Numbered from the stretch's first letter, positions 31,078-43,835 are shown. The stretch is DNA of 64,000 nucleotides from Rhineura floridana (GCF_030035675.1 NC_084483.1:147657425-147721424); one strand, 5' to 3'. Program-made: numbers and translations. Notes: generated from the sequence alone by a model not told the origin.

Positions 31078-31690
31078 TTTCCCTGCTTTTTCATCCGGGA
31101 GGTAAGAAATGGGATCCTGTGCAAGTTTGCTGAGAATAGATTGTTCATTTGCATGCTTATTGAGTTCAGTGGGATTTACTCCCGTGCAATCATGCTTGAA
31201 AATGAAATGGGCTGCCTTCAAGTCGATTCCAACTTATGGCGACCCTATGAATAGGGTTTTCATGGTAAGTGGTATTCAGAAGTGGTTTACCATTGCCTTC
31301 CTCTGAGGCTGAGAGGCAGTGACTGGCCCAAGGTCACCCAGTGAGCTTCATGGCTGTGTGGGGATTTGAACCCTGGTCTCCCAAGTCGTAGTCCTAGGAT
31401 AGGTAAAACTGACCATGGGGGGAGGGGAAGGAGGGGATTGGAAGGGGATGGGGAGGGGTGAAGGGAGTGGGAAGGAGCAAGAGGGAGGGGATAGAAGGGA
31501 GGAGGAGGGGAGGGGAAGTTTGATCATTTGCATGTTTTTTGAGTTCAGTGGGATTTACTCCTGTACAATCATGCTTAGGATAGGTGAAACTGAACTAGGG
31601 GAGGGGAGGGGGGAGGAAGAGGGCAGGGAGGGGAGGGGGAGGGGAGGAGATTGTGTGAATGGGTTGGGCAGAGGGGAAGCCCCTTTCCTT
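31078..31690. repeat. Tandem repeat with polypurine tracts
   Basis: Two units, each with an ~85-bp conserved part (CATTTGCATGCTTATTGAG ... GGGATTTACTCC ... CAATCATGCTTAGGATAGG) followed by a G/A tract (31416-31519 and 31598-31651, built from GGGGA and GGAGG words). The first unit is interrupted by a SINE. The same arrangement, inverted, lies next to copy C at 45480-45790. Confidence 0.75.
31209..31394 (-). mobile_element. MIR-like SINE, lacking the outermost tRNA end
   Basis: Same family as 29563-29762 (CTGCCTTCAAGTCGATTCC ... GATTTGAACCCTGGTCTCCC). It ends at GTCGTAGTCC, so the 5' end of the tRNA head is missing. It is inserted in the first unit of the polypurine tandem repeat. Confidence 0.82.
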
Positions 31691-31804
31691 TTCCAAAGGA
31701 AAACATTGTGAACAATATCGTTCTTTTTCAGGGTTTCCCCCACCTTTTTATTCTACAGCAGGCACATGTAGCCTCCCACCCAAATTTAAACCAAAGCTGT
31801 CGCT

Positions 31805-32091
31805 GGCCACATCTACACCGCACCTTCATTTCACCTTAGGCAGTCATGGCTTCTCCCAAAGAATCCTGGGAAGTGTAGTTAGTGAAGGGTGCTGAGAGTT
31901 GCTAGGAGATGCCCTGTTCCCCTCACAGAGCTTCAATCAGAGTGGCTGACTGTTAAACCACTCTGGCCACTGGAGCTCTGCCAGGGGAATAGGAGTCTCT
32001 TCTCAGCACCCTTCACAAACTACACTTTCCAGGATTCTCTGAGGGAAGCCATGACTGTCTCACATGAAATTAGTCTGGTGTGGGTGTGGCC
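31805..32091. mobile_element. Palindromic MITE
   Basis: Begins GGCCACATCTACACCG and ends GGTGTGGGTGTGGCC. Internal arms AAGAATCCTGGGAAGTGTAG (left) and its complement CTACACTTTCCAGGATTCTC (right) make most of it one long hairpin. A second, worn copy is at 47679-47965. Confidence 0.75.
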
Positions 32092-33154
32092 CCCTGATTA
32101 GGCAAACCCAGCAGCTGTGAGTCTGGCTTTTAGAACACTGACAGTTAGTTCTTACTGAGCATGCCCAACATTATCATTGAGTTCAAGCCAAAATTTTGTA
32201 AAATTAATTAAAAATCAGCCAGGCATTTTTCTGATTATCGCTACTAGTTAATCTTTCAAAACTTCTAATGAGCAACTATGGCTTTATCAAACTCACAGTT
32301 GTACATTTTCAGTGTTTGCAGAAGTTGTAGGCTTTGTGGATAAACACTGTACCTACTCTGTTGTAGTGAGCGCATGCATACTTTCTTTTGCCTATCTGGG
32401 CAGCTGTAGGGAATAAAGAGGAGTGATATTGCTATGGAAATTCAGAAGATGTTGGAAACCTTACACCCTAAAATCCAGAAAACTAATTTTAAAAGTTCAG
32501 AGCCTCTATTTTTTCATCAGAGCAATTCCAATACTAGAATAGAAGTTTAGTTATATACATGGATATAATTATTGGACAGATTTTAGTCAGTGCAATAGCA
32601 TACACTTTCTCTTGTCCTTAGGCTAGGCCCTCAAAGATTTTTCACACATCCTTTCTCCTTTAATTAGTCTTTTTCTCAAATCCATGTGTCTTCTATGTCA
32701 TCTGCTTCTTTATCTCTGTCCTTTGTCTCCTCCACTTGCATAGGGATCACAAGCTATTTTGCCAGCATTATCAACATGCAGAGGCACTTTGAGGCCTCTT
32801 TCAATGTAAACTAGGGCCTCTATATGATGGAGTGCTTTTCAGAACCAGAGAAATTCTACCACAGATTCTACAGTGCATTCTCTTGATGCCAGGGACCTTG
32901 GGGATCATACCACAGCTTCTAGAAAGGTCCGTGTTTCCCCACCCTATGAAGGTTTGTGGAAGATTCTGCTCAAGGCAGGGCCCAGACAAGCATTCACTCT
33001 TAAATAATTAAGAGGAAAACTGGCACTTAAAGGTCTGCTTGGAAATAACATGACAGTGGTGTTTTCATGTGATACACAGCTAAGTTCAATCTTATAAATA
33101 TAGAAATATAGTTTAAAAGCCTTGGAAAAGGAACAGGCTTTGCCTGGCACTTGA

Positions 33155-33345
33155 AAGGTAACAAAGTAGATGCCAACTGTCCTCATTTGAGGAGTGAGTT
33201 CCATAACTGGGATGCTGCATCTGGAAAAGACCTCTTTCTGGTCACTATTGGTCTGGTCTTTGATACAGATACCCAGAGAAGTGCCTCAATAGTAGATTTT
33301 AAGGCATCTGAGCTGTTGGGAATGTCTCAATCTTCGCCATGAGGA
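33155..33345 (-). mobile_element. L2-like LINE 3' fragment, faint
   Basis: GAGTGAGTTCCATAACTGGGATGC and the following GGAAAAGACC echo the antisense L2 C-terminal region (compare 23310-23360). Very diverged. Confidence 0.4.
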
Positions 33346-33698
33346 GGACTTAGAGGTAAGTTGGGTTGTGGTGGTGGTTTAGGAGCAAGCCCAGTTCAGA
33401 TTCATTTCGGACACTCCCTTGGTGGTAAGTCCAGACCCTATCCAAAGTGGAGTGTGGGGGGGTAGCATCTGTAACTCCCCCATAAAAAAATAAGTAATCC
33501 TTATTTTGGTGGCATCTCTGATCATAAATCCAAGTCAATTATTCTGCCCAAAAATAAATATATAAAGTTTACCTTAAAACAAAAGGGCTGGTTCAGTGTA
33601 AAAGCTGTGGGAATCATTCTAGTGTTCTTATTTTTTAGATTTAGAAAATGCACTAATCCAATAACTTTTGTAAAATAACAATTTTTAATATCCTAAAC

Positions 33699-33786
33699 TG
33701 CAATTTTGTCCAGACTTACCAAGGAGTAAGATGTGTTAAATTCAGTGGGACTTACTTCTGAGTAGACACACATAGGATTGCGCTAT
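33699..33786. repeat. Palindromic squamate dispersed repeat
   Basis: CTTACCAAGGAGTAAGATGTG, then AATTCAGTGGGACTTACTTC and GAGTAGACACACATAGGATTG. Confidence 0.7.
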
Positions 33787-34589
33787 AGAAGTAGTACAGG
33801 GAAGCTTTATACATTATACATTCTTTTTTAAAAGAAATGGGGAGCAAGTGCTTAATGAAAGATCTGTATTAGAGGCTTCATGTTTAAATAATGTTGCCAT
33901 AAAAAGGACAGAGTGTTTTTAATAAATGCATAAATAACAGAATTGATGGACTCTGCGTTGACTAGAAAATTGTTTAATCAAAAGCTTTTTTGATTTGTAA
34001 CGATTTTAGGAGGAACAGGAACATGTACCGAGCGACTAACATTTTAAAGGTCAATCTGTTCTAGAGAGAAGTGTACAGATGCTCAAAAAGTGTGAGCATC
34101 AAGGAGTTTGCTAACTGATCATGTATTCCCCAGTGATTTATCTGAGGCACGTTGTTATCTAGCACTCTTCATATTATGTTTCATACAGTCTGTATGTATT
34201 TAGTACTTGGGTGCTGTATCCAAGTACCAAAAATAGCCATAATCACAAGTGGTACGAATGAGAGCTTCTAGCATAACACAGGGTCTTATGGCCTGTTTAT
34301 CTGTGGGAAGAGCTTGAGAAGAGCTAGAAGGACAGCAGTGAACTGTCCCTATGTACCGTGCTTCCTTCTGCAGCCTCCTTATGCTGCATTTCATAGAAAA
34401 AACAGTTTGTTGATAACATATATTCATCTTTCTGCTTCTGTCCTCAGCCCAAGCGAGAGTAGTGTTGGGAGATGTGCTCCTTGTATTGGAAGAATTTCCA
34501 GCTGTAGTCCCTGACTGCAACGGAAGTTGGGACTAAATTTGCGCTAGGAAATGAAAACCACCTAATATACAAAACTGTTGGGTTTAGAG

Positions 34590-34901
34590 CAAGGGTGGGG
34601 AATCTTTTTTAGCCCAAGGACCACATTCCCTTCTGGGCAGCCTTCTGAGGGCCACATGCCAATGGTGGATAGAGCTTGCAGGAAAAATCAGTGAAGCAAT
34701 GAATGTAAATTTTACCTTTGTATAGTAGACTAGTTTCTAATCACACTCACATACCCCTCTCTATCCTCCATCTGGTCAATCAAGAGGCATTATCAGAGTT
34801 CAGATACGCATTTCAGCCAGGCAAAAATATACAGGGTGTGAAACAGAGTCAGTGAGCGGTCTGACCTGGGGAGAGTTCCAAGGGCCAGACAGAAATCCCT
34901 G
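34590..34901. mobile_element. hAT-type MITE, degraded
   Basis: Starts CAAGGGTGGGGAATCTTTTTT and seems to end CAGACAGAAATCCCTG. Internal GGGCCACATGCCAATGG matches the style of the element at 8399-8754. No target duplication found, so the right end is uncertain. Confidence 0.5.
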
Positions 34902-36552
34902 CTTCACTATCTGGTTTGGAAAGTACAAACTTTTTAATGTGCTAAGTAGATGTAATGGCTCCTATGCACTTGCACAGTGGTTGGCTGCATGCATGCCATT
35001 GCATGGGAATAACTTTGCATCTATCAAAGCAGATTATTGGCTTTAACTGTGTTGTAACCAAGAGTAAATAGTTACTGCAGCAGGGGTAGAAAATTGCATC
35101 CAGCCAAAGAGCCAGATCCAGAATCAGTGAACTCTCCACAAGCCAGTTTGATAAGTTGGTGGACATCAGGCGATTGACACTTCAAACAGAGGGTGCAAAT
35201 GAAGAATCAGGATTGTTCCTTGGCAGCATGAATTGAATTCCTTTTAGAACTTTTCCACCTTGAGCTGTTATGCATCTGATATCCTATAATGCCAGGTGTG
35301 GGAAAGGTGATGTGGTGTGCCCAAAATGGTCAGGTGGGCCTAATTAGGCATGCAGGCTGGAAATTCCCGTTGTACTACAGGAAAAAGCAACTGAAATATA
35401 GCATAATGTAAACCCCAGTTGTCTTAACTAGGATTCTGGTAACACACAATTTAAGCCATCACACCACTGAATTGCATTTCAAAACTGAAAGGCAGTTCTT
35501 TATTCATGATGTTTATTTTGCTTATGAGAGCAACGTGTAAAGTTAATTTTTAAAAAAGCTAAAGAAATGCATCTCTCATAAATTGGGAACACCAAAACAC
35601 ACCCCTTCAGACTGCAGTTAGTTCAGGCACTTAGAATACTGTTATTTGGAATAGCAGAAATTATTTTTATTAAAGGATTATTGATCCTATTTCCAGGTGG
35701 GAGTCTATTCCAGATGAATGATTAAGGGAAATGATGTACTTGTCTTTGTGGTACCACACAAAGTGTGGTATACTGTTTGAGCATAAACTTTGAATTTAAG
35801 GTAGGCAATTCAAAGTGTTTGCCCAGGAGAGCATATCTGGTCCTGGGCCTCCAAGTCTTTTTGCTGGCCACAGGAGAGACTTAAGGCATAATGGGATTGG
35901 TTGATAGATTGGTCTCTGACAAAGCATTGTAAGGTCTTGGTAACTTACAGAGTTCCAAGACTGCTAGATCCTCTGCAAAGAGGACATAATAACTTCAAGG
36001 ATGGAGTTACAAGGTTCATGGAGCTGCTGCTGAAAACGGCTGCCTCATGTTGCTTCCTCTGCTCAAAACATCTCAAACAGTACAGCTTACTAAAGTACAG
36101 TGATGTTACATGGTATGATTTCAGTAGCTGTCATTGTGAACCAGGGTGAAGAAATGCACATCTTAATGCAACTGATGTTAACAAGCCTACTCATATCCCT
36201 GATCATACATTAAACCTTGGGCCCCAACTTGTGGTGCCTCACAGAAAAGTTGTGCTGTACTCTTACTAGGGAGAGCTAGCAAGAACAACTGATTTAGGGT
36301 CATGACTCAAAATAAATGCATTGAGGAGTAAAATAGCAATGTGCCTTGAATTGCCATTATGAAATATTTACAGAGAATACAGGTTAGTTTAAGTGACACT
36401 TGTTTACAGGCTTCACAAACCTGGAATCAGATTATACTTTACTTGTTTCTTTGATGGTGCTAGGGATAAATGGATAAGATCACTGTTGCTGTATAAGGAA
36501 TGTGGCACCAGGAATTGGACAGAACATAGTAAAGGCCTAGACACACCAGTGG

Positions 36553-36930
36553 CAGGGCTGGCACCAGAGGGCGGCCAGGTTGGGCCCTGACCGGGGGCCA
36601 CTGCAGCCCAGAGGGGCCCCTGAAGGGCCCCTCCTTAGGGTGGGAGGTGATGCTTCTGTTCCATGATTTGCAGCAGCAGTGGCTTCAGACCCTGCTGCGG
36701 ATCAAGGAGAGGAAGCACCCAGACACCCCCCACATAAAGATAGTGTGGGCTTCAATAAGCCTCTGTTGCTATGAATGTCGTGTGTGCTGCGTGCACATGC
36801 CTGCCATCAACTAAGATGGTGGCAGGGGCATTAACAGTAACAGGAGAGGTAGGTGGGACATGCTGGTGGGTGCCACAGACCTGGGGTAGGCTGGTGCCCA
36901 AGGGCCCAGTCATACATGGCACTGGCCCTG
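36553..36930. mobile_element. GC-rich hAT-type MITE with perfect 8-bp duplication
   Basis: 378 bp. Starts CAGGGCTGGCACCAGAGG and ends GGCACTGGCCCTG. It is flanked by ACCAGTGG at 36545-36552 and again at 36931-36938, an exact 8-bp duplication as expected of hAT. Related copies lie at 39752-40200 and 57616-58088. Its GC content stands out from the intron. Internal CTAAGATGGTGGCAGG resembles a YY1 core. Confidence 0.85.
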
Positions 36931-38139
36931 ACCAGTGGAAACCTAAATGCAAATGGAAGGGTTTGGGTCATGCAAGGGTAGAAAGGACAAGAAGATCTGG
37001 GAAACAGAAGAGAGAGAAAGAAACAGAAGGTTTAAACAGGTGGTTTCCTGAGTTTCAGCATGGCCTGAGAGTTTGAAATCATGGTGGAACTCAGGAAGGG
37101 TTCCAAAAATAGCACAGCAATTCAGAGAAAAGAACATGCAGCTTAGTGTTCCTTAGTGTTCCCCGAATAATGTGAGGGCGGAAAACACAGAGAGGAGGCC
37201 AAGGAACAGAGTAGAGGAGGCAAAGAGGTGAGCTAGCTTGGGTGGAGCAACCTGTTCTGAAGAGCTTAATGTAGGTCAGTTAGCAGCCAGAGCAGGATGA
37301 ATGACGTGGTCTCCTACCTAAAGTGAGGGGTTAGTCAAGACAAAAGGAGAACTAGGTTGAGACTGATACTAGAGGAGAGAGGCAAAGATGAGTAAGCTAA
37401 ACAACTAGAGATATGGTAGAAGCTTCCTGCCAGGATGAATGGGGGAGCCTTGGGTACTGAATGTAAAAGACTGGCCTTGATGCTGAATATAAAACAACAG
37501 GGTGCCAATGGAGTCCTGGTACAAAACAAAGGTCCTGCCCTTAAAAGATATGAACGCTGGTTGATTGGTATACTGGTAGGGCAGTGCCAGTTTGAAAGGA
37601 GGCTTTTCTTCTCACCAAGGCTAATAAATGGGCAAATAGAGGTGCATGCTCAAGTGCACTCTCCAGTTGGTAGATGGCAAATAGATTAAATATGGAGTTA
37701 ACCATTTACAAATGTTGGTATGTCTTGCCCCTCCCAAACACTGATGGTAAACTTGCATTTGTGTCCCATTAATGAGGATAATTGGTGTTTTGCTTCCTCT
37801 GTTGTGCTTGTCAAAGCCTATACTTTGCATAGCCATCTGTGCATTAAAGCTAAATAAGCCAAGGAGTTAAGAAACATGTTTGGGGTGCCAGCCAGAAAAC
37901 GCATCTGGGCAATATGAAGATACTGTGTAACCTGTACTATAAACTTCTCAGGAACAGTCCTGTGTTTTTTGTAATGTATAATTTTGCCCAGAGATGAGAG
38001 AGTGCAAGTATGTAAAAGGTCCATGCAGCAACATGCTAAATGTTTGGTATCTGTGTGTGTGCATTGTGGTATGTTCTTAAATATGGTTTTCCATGTCAAA
38101 AGATGATGATTCACAAAACAGAAATCTCTGTGGTATTCA

Positions 38140-38240
38140 GTACTAGTCCTACTCAGAGTTGACCCATTGACATTAATAGCGATGACTAGCTTAGGTTCAT
38201 TAATTTCAGTGGGTCTACTGTGAGTAGGACTTAGTTGAAT
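38140..38240. repeat. Palindromic dispersed repeat (GTGGGTCTACTC type)
   Basis: The half CTACTCAGAGTTGACCCATTG is complementary to AGTGGGTCTACTGTGAGTAG. Same group as 55735-55845 and 58335-58447. Confidence 0.65.
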
Positions 38241-38533
38241 ACAACCGTGTTTTGGGACAGCATCTGACATAATTTATACAGAACATACTTTGCTATTAGG
38301 CCTGTGTTTGTACAACTGCACTGGTGGTCCCATTTCTAAATTCTATAGGAGTTTGTTTTTGCTAAAGTAAGTCTTTCTCTGCTTAAACGGCAGTTGCATT
38401 GATTCATTTCTAACAGCTTGTCTCTATCATTTACCTTGCTTGCATCCTCAGTAAGTCCTAACTAATAGCCTTTAAATTTTTCTGTTCTCCCCCTACCCTT
38501 TTCCCCCCTCTGCCACATTCTTGCTCCCTATAG

Positions 38534-38614
38534 CGGTTCAGCATGGAAGGGATCTCAAATGTCATTCAGAATGGCTTCCGTCAAACGTTTGGAAACTCAG
38601 GTGGAGAAAAACAG
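38534..38614 (+). CDS. FEZ2: FEZ2 exon 6
   Basis: 81 bp, 27 codons, phase 0 at both ends, residues 303-329. It reads RFSMEGISNVIQNGFRQTFG then NSGGEKQ. Acceptor CTCCCTATAG, donor GTGCTG. An in-frame exon of this kind can be skipped without a frame shift, but nothing here shows that it is. Confidence 0.94.
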
Positions 38615-39751
38615 GTGCTGGGCTGTCCTCTGACTCTTTTTTACTTGTGCTATCCTTTCTGTCTTTGTATAAATCAAGGTCTTAAAAAGTTGGCAGCTGT
38701 AGCATTTTCAGACTTCAAGTAATCACAATTGGTGGGGAGGGGCATTAGCATGCTTGCTCATATCTTCTCTGCCTTCAAGACTATGATTTGTTTGCAAAGA
38801 TTTTCTTTCCTCAGTAGTTAAGGAGCAGACAAGCCTTGATAAGTACAAAAAAATGTGGTAAATGAACAATTTATCCCTAGGGTTCATTTAACCTCTCAAA
38901 ATAAAATATAGGCATCAGCATAATACATACTTGGAATGAACTGCATGCATAAGAAAGCAGCCAGTGGAAAGCCATATTGGTTTAAATACTTCAGTCCAAG
39001 AAGGTAGAAATGCACAAAGTTGGTATATAGTAAATGTCTAGCATCTTCCAAAGTGTTACAAGCCTATTTGTTACGGATTCTAAAACTTCGTGTATTTCCT
39101 TGGACAGTTTTTATTTTTATTTTAAGCAAACATCTCTGTAATGCATAGTTCAAAGGGGGATGTGAAATGCAGTAAATATTTCAATACATTTTTCTACAAA
39201 TGATTGCTGCTTATTATATTTGATATCCGAATGCCAGATTGCTAGATTGTAACATATTCTTGAACAAGTATGTATGCAGAGTTGTCATTAAAAACAGTCA
39301 CTGTATAGTATTGGCACAAATGACCTGTCAGTACTAAGTCCGTGATTTTGGTTGGCTTTTATGATCAGGTGTGTTTGTTTTAGATCAGGCCCACAGCTAG
39401 TGTAGCTGTGCAAATGTTCATATAGATCAAATGGTTTAAAAGACAAAAAAAGTATTTTTTTTTTAGCTAGATGCACTCTCATTTTTAAAATCTGAGATAG
39501 AACATGTACTATCTTTGCATACCTATAAGCTTTAATATAAGTAACAAAAACAATACTGGGCTAGATGATATAAGATAACTTCCTATGTACGTATTTCATA
39601 GTTGGGGTTATGTTTGTAATGATATTGAAGTCATTGGACAGCTTCTCTTTGCTGTTAGCAATACAGAGTGAATGTTGGACTAAGCAGTTATATCAAACAG
39701 TTGTTTACATACTAGGAGTTGGAGTGGATAAAATCTAACTATGTCCAAACC

Positions 39752-40200
39752 CAGCACCAGCACCAGGGACCCTTGGCAGTGGTGGTGGCACTACCACCGC
39801 TGCCAGGGGCTTAAATAGGCTCAGCCGCATCAGCAGATCAACATGCTGTGTGCGCACTCCTGCCATCACCCAAAATGGGTGTGTGTGTTGATGCCCCTGC
39901 TGCCATCTGGGGTGATGGCAAGCATGCAAGTGCAGTGTGTTGACACAGCACCATAGTGCTGCAGGAAGTTGCACGGCCAGCCTTTGCTGCCAGCGGCGGG
40001 GGGTGTTGCCTGGGAGGGTGGCTGCCACTCTACGATATGTGTCAGCATCAGTTGTGGGGCGCATGTTCCACAACCCAATGCTAGCACAAATTGGGAGATA
40101 CACCCACCCAGCCCCAGCAGCAGGGGTCTTCTCAGTGACAGGGGCCCTCTGTCAGTGCTCAGCCTGGTCACCCACTGGCGCCAGGCCTGTCCAGCCCTCA
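39752..40200. mobile_element. GC-rich hAT-type MITE, diverged copy
   Basis: A GC-rich block in an AT-rich intron, sharing with the copies at 36553 and 57616 a run of GTGCGCAC, CTGCCATCA and AAATGG-type words. The ends are not well defined (CCAGCACCAGCACCAGGG to GGCGCCAGGCCTGTCC). Confidence 0.5.
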
Positions 40201-40710
40201 TCCTGAAGAGTGGCTGGGGACATTAAGGGGTTGGGGACTCTAAATCTTTGTTGGTCCCTAGAGAATTTTGAAGCTAAGATAGCATATGACTTGCACTTGA
40301 CTCAGTCCAGAAGAGCCCCATGGAACTGAAAAGATTGGGCTGGGATCTTCTGGACTGCAGTGTATGTTGTTCCCGGTGGAACCCATTACATTTACTACCT
40401 GGCAGTGGTTCCTTGTTAGTCACTGCACTAACCCCATCAATTTACACATGATGCTCCTGCAGATATAGAGACCTTTGCTCAGATTGGTGCATGCAAATTC
40501 AGCCCATTAGTTGAAATAAATGACAGTCTTATTGGCAGAGAACTCTGGGTGCATCAACCCACCATGTGCTACTAATCAATCTCTACTAGAGCCAAATGTG
40601 TATCAAATTTTGGTAGGGAAAGCATTTTGAAAGGAGGACTCCCATTGCACAAGCAGAAGTTGCTCTGTTCACGCAATTATTTTGTTGAATACCGCCCTTC
40701 AACATTAGTA

Positions 40711-40848
40711 CAGCCTTTCCCAACTAGTGGGCCACCAGATGTTGTTGGACCACAACTCCCATCAGCCTCAGCCAGCATTGCCAATGGTCAGGAAAGATGG
40801 GAATTGCGGTCCAACAGCTTCTGGTGGCCCACTAGTTGGGAAAGGCTG
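40711..40848. mobile_element. hAT-type MITE, nearly perfect hairpin
   Basis: 138 bp. Ends CAGCCTTTCCCAACTAGTGG and CCACTAGTTGGGAAAGGCTG are exact complements. The whole element folds back on itself (GATGTTGTTGGACCACAAC versus GCGGTCCAACAGCTTC). The flanks CATTAGTA and TTCTAGTA are a weak match to an 8-bp duplication. Confidence 0.8.
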
Positions 40849-41815
40849 TTCTAGTAGTTTGTTGTAAAGGATATATACTGTACACATTAATTTAACATTG
40901 CCTTTATAATTTGCTGAATAATTGTTTTATTAGTTTGATAGTCCTCCACCTCAAGTTAAAAGATGCTAAAATGTGAATTTATTTGGAATCTTAAATCACA
41001 TGGTGCTTCTTCCCAGGGTAAGGTGTCCTGCCTCAGGTCACACTTACAGAGAAGTAAGACTAATTGAACATAGTAGGACTTGCATCTAAATAATTTGTAA
41101 AGGATTATGCTGTTCGTTATATTTTTATAGTGGGGAGGGTACTCTGTGTATATTACCATAAAGTAACAAGTCCATTGATTTCAGTAGGTCTGCTCTGACT
41201 AACATTAGGTGCTGCCCAATGTGTTTATGCCATGATTTATGTCCCTATTCTCCAAACAGCATGTCATCCTAATCCCATATTTCAGCTAGAAGCCATTGGT
41301 ATAGTGAACAATACAGTTCTCATCGGGCTTGTTGTGTAGTCCATCATTAATACAATATCAGAGTGATAATCACCCACAAAATTGCTATAATCATGAGAAA
41401 GCCAGACTTGGGGAAACACCTTTAGATTAAAAATAAAATTTAAGCAAATAGCTGTGTGGCAATAATAAAACAGACCACAAAACTGAAAAACTGAAACAAG
41501 AATGTAAATTCACTGTAAATTTTAAAACTTTAAAAGCAGCTTGCTTCTTTAGCAGTGCAAGCAGCTGGAATGGAAAGGAGTATCTTGTTGCAGAGGTGCC
41601 TTTCCAAGCAAAAAGGCACCAAACCTTTGTGTTCCCCAAGCAAAGGCAAAGAAGTGTTGCTGGATACGGTTAGGCTACTCAGTTTCCCAGACCATTATAG
41701 TGCCACTGAGTAAGCTTGCTTGCAATTGTGAAGGGAAAGCTAGGAAATGAGCTTTCCTGGCAGCTGCTGGGGAACTGGGCCTGGCAGAGTGTGATTTCAC
41801 TAGTCCTAACATACC

Positions 41816-41960
41816 TAGAGATGTGAAGGCCCGGGAAAAAAACAGACAAATGGGGTAAGGAGGGCAATTTCCCTCCCCCCCTTTTTCCTTATTTTTCCAG
41901 TTTAAAAAAACAACAGGAAAAACATTTTCCCCGGGATTTTTATGGGCCTTCACATCTCTA
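41816..41960. mobile_element. Palindromic hAT-like MITE with target duplication
   Basis: TAGAGATGTGAAGGCCC at the left end and GGGCCTTCACATCTCTA partner it at the right (the right arm carries one inserted stretch). The flanks AACATACC (41808-41815) and AACATACA (41961-41968) match at 7 of 8 bases. Confidence 0.78.
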
Positions 41961-42734
41961 AACATACATGTGTGTATTTTTTGTTCAACATCTTGCTCAG
42001 TTGGTTGCATTGACCCATTTCATAATGCATGCAGAAAACTGTTCCATGGAGTCACTCCAATGTAGAAAGATTTATGTATGGCATGCATGATGTAAAGATT
42101 CAGCAGAGTATTCCTGAACTCTTCTTTATAATTGGCATTTAAAAGATCTGTAGATTTACATTTGACTGTACAGATTATCAATTGTAAAAATACAATGTGT
42201 GCAGCATCCCATTATAACTTCCTTGTGCAGAAAATATCTAAAAAAAGTAGTGATTAGGAACAGTTTGGCTAAATGCAATGAGTAGTATCCTGCTGTATCT
42301 ACTGGTATAAGGAATCTGCCAGCTGAATGAGGGAGGGAAAACATTTATGGCATTTTGTCCCCACCAAATCTGCTTTGGAGGGTCCCCCAACCCTCCAGAG
42401 CATATTTAGTGTATGTGTTTGTGCAGGTGGCTGCAGGGGTAGGGAGAATCACCAAAACCTGACTCCTTGTTCTGCTAACAGATTTCCATCAGAGGATGGA
42501 CACCCTTGCATGCCACCCTATACACAACAGTATTCTTCAAATTAACATCAGTTTTGACACACTCTGAGGGACATCATCTTGCTTTCTAAAATATATTTGA
42601 ACTGGATTCAGTGTGTTTTGATTTGTTAGAATTTTACAGATGTGGTTTGTACATAATGACATATGTTTATGGTACAACTGTATGCTGGCAGCTGTGACCA
42701 AGATTACTGATGCTATATTGCATTCACTTGACAG

Positions 42735-42810
42735 TACCTGACAACAGTTATTCCTTATGAGAAGAAAAGCGGACCTCCATCAGTTGAAGATCTCCAGACA
42801 TTAACAAAAA
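42735..42810 (+). CDS. FEZ2: FEZ2 exon 7
   Basis: 76 bp, residues 330-354. It reads YLTTVIPYEKKSGPPSVED then LQTLTK, and ends one base into the next codon. Acceptor CACTTGACAG, donor GTAAGT. The sequence is almost as expected for FEZ2. Confidence 0.95.
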
Positions 42811-43835
42811 GTAAGTATATAATCATGACTACTTGCAGAAGTCAAATGCTAGGTAATTTTCAGAGATGTCCAGAAGATTCAGTAGGGTCACATTTCTCCC
42901 AGTGTATCTTCAGAGCAAATTTTGTTCTAAAATCTGAAATAAGTCAATAGTGCCTAACAGCAATCATATGCTTCTTTGCATTATCCAGTAACTACCTATA
43001 ACACATAGATGAAGTGCAGTTTTAAAAAATTATACCCTCCCTGCCTTTTCCAATGAAATCAGTGTTATGCCATGGCTTATATGTGCATTGGTGGAACTAA
43101 CGTCTGTTGTTTAGTTTTAAACAGCCAGAAGGGTCAAGTACGTAATGTGATCAGCCAAACTTCTCCAAGCTCTTTGTTCGCATCCTAAGGTAGCAGTAAT
43201 AAACTTCCAAGCAAACTGTTGTGATAAACATAAACCATCTTGTATGGTTTTCTTGAAACATGTCTTCTCTAGCACTTTTTATGTATACTCAGCAAGAGTC
43301 ACAGCCGTAATTATGATGCACTGACTTGGGTATCCTTTCACCATTCATAACACTCCAGGGGAAGCACTGTATAAAGAGTCAATGGTGTTGTTTTCTACCA
43401 GCTAGCTGCAACTTGATCCCTGACTCAGTAACAGACTTCCTGACTCTCCTTGCTAACACCATTGTGTGGCAGACCTCAAACCATTTATTTAGAGCACTAG
43501 ATTCTCTCAGCTGATGAAGTACAAATATCATTTCAGTACATAGTAAATGTTGTAGAGTTGTTATATGACATTTATGCACACTCTCAAATATTATGAAGCT
43601 TGGGGTGTGCCCTTCATAAAAGTTGCACATTTTTCACTCCTCCGCATAGTGAGCTTTTAATTGTATTTTTTTTTCTTTTTGTAACTCAGTCTGAGAGAAA
43701 TTCAGGCCAGCTGATGTGGATAGTTTGGCAACATTTCAGTTGTAAACTTCCTTCCTGAAATAGAAATGTGTCTTCCCTGTACATTTTTGTATAAAGAGCC
43801 TCTTAGGAAATGTCTTGGTAATGCATATTTTTATT

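Larger units (their letters stand above)
29419..38533 (+). other. FEZ2: FEZ2 intron 5
   Basis: A 9.1-kb intron between GTAAGA and TTGCTCCCTATAG. It holds long-TIR copy B with a nested SINE, a polypurine tandem repeat with a second SINE, several MITEs and palindromic repeats. 32100-33150, 33800-34580, 34910-36540 and 36940-38130 show nothing I can assign. Confidence 0.85.
38615..42734 (+). other. FEZ2: FEZ2 intron 6
   Basis: Holds the GC-rich hAT-like copy, a complete hAT MITE and a small palindromic MITE (listed). 38620-39740 and 41970-42730 contain nothing recognisable; 41039-41215 has two faint palindromic-repeat halves. Confidence 0.8.

Noticed and set aside
31415-31743. Gly/Arg/Glu-rich frames and Pro/Ser-rich antisense frames
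   Set aside because: Encoded by the polypurine tracts; low complexity only.
39735-40206. Several overlapping frames of 85-122 codons on both strands
   Set aside because: Explained by the GC content of a MITE copy; no conserved protein features.
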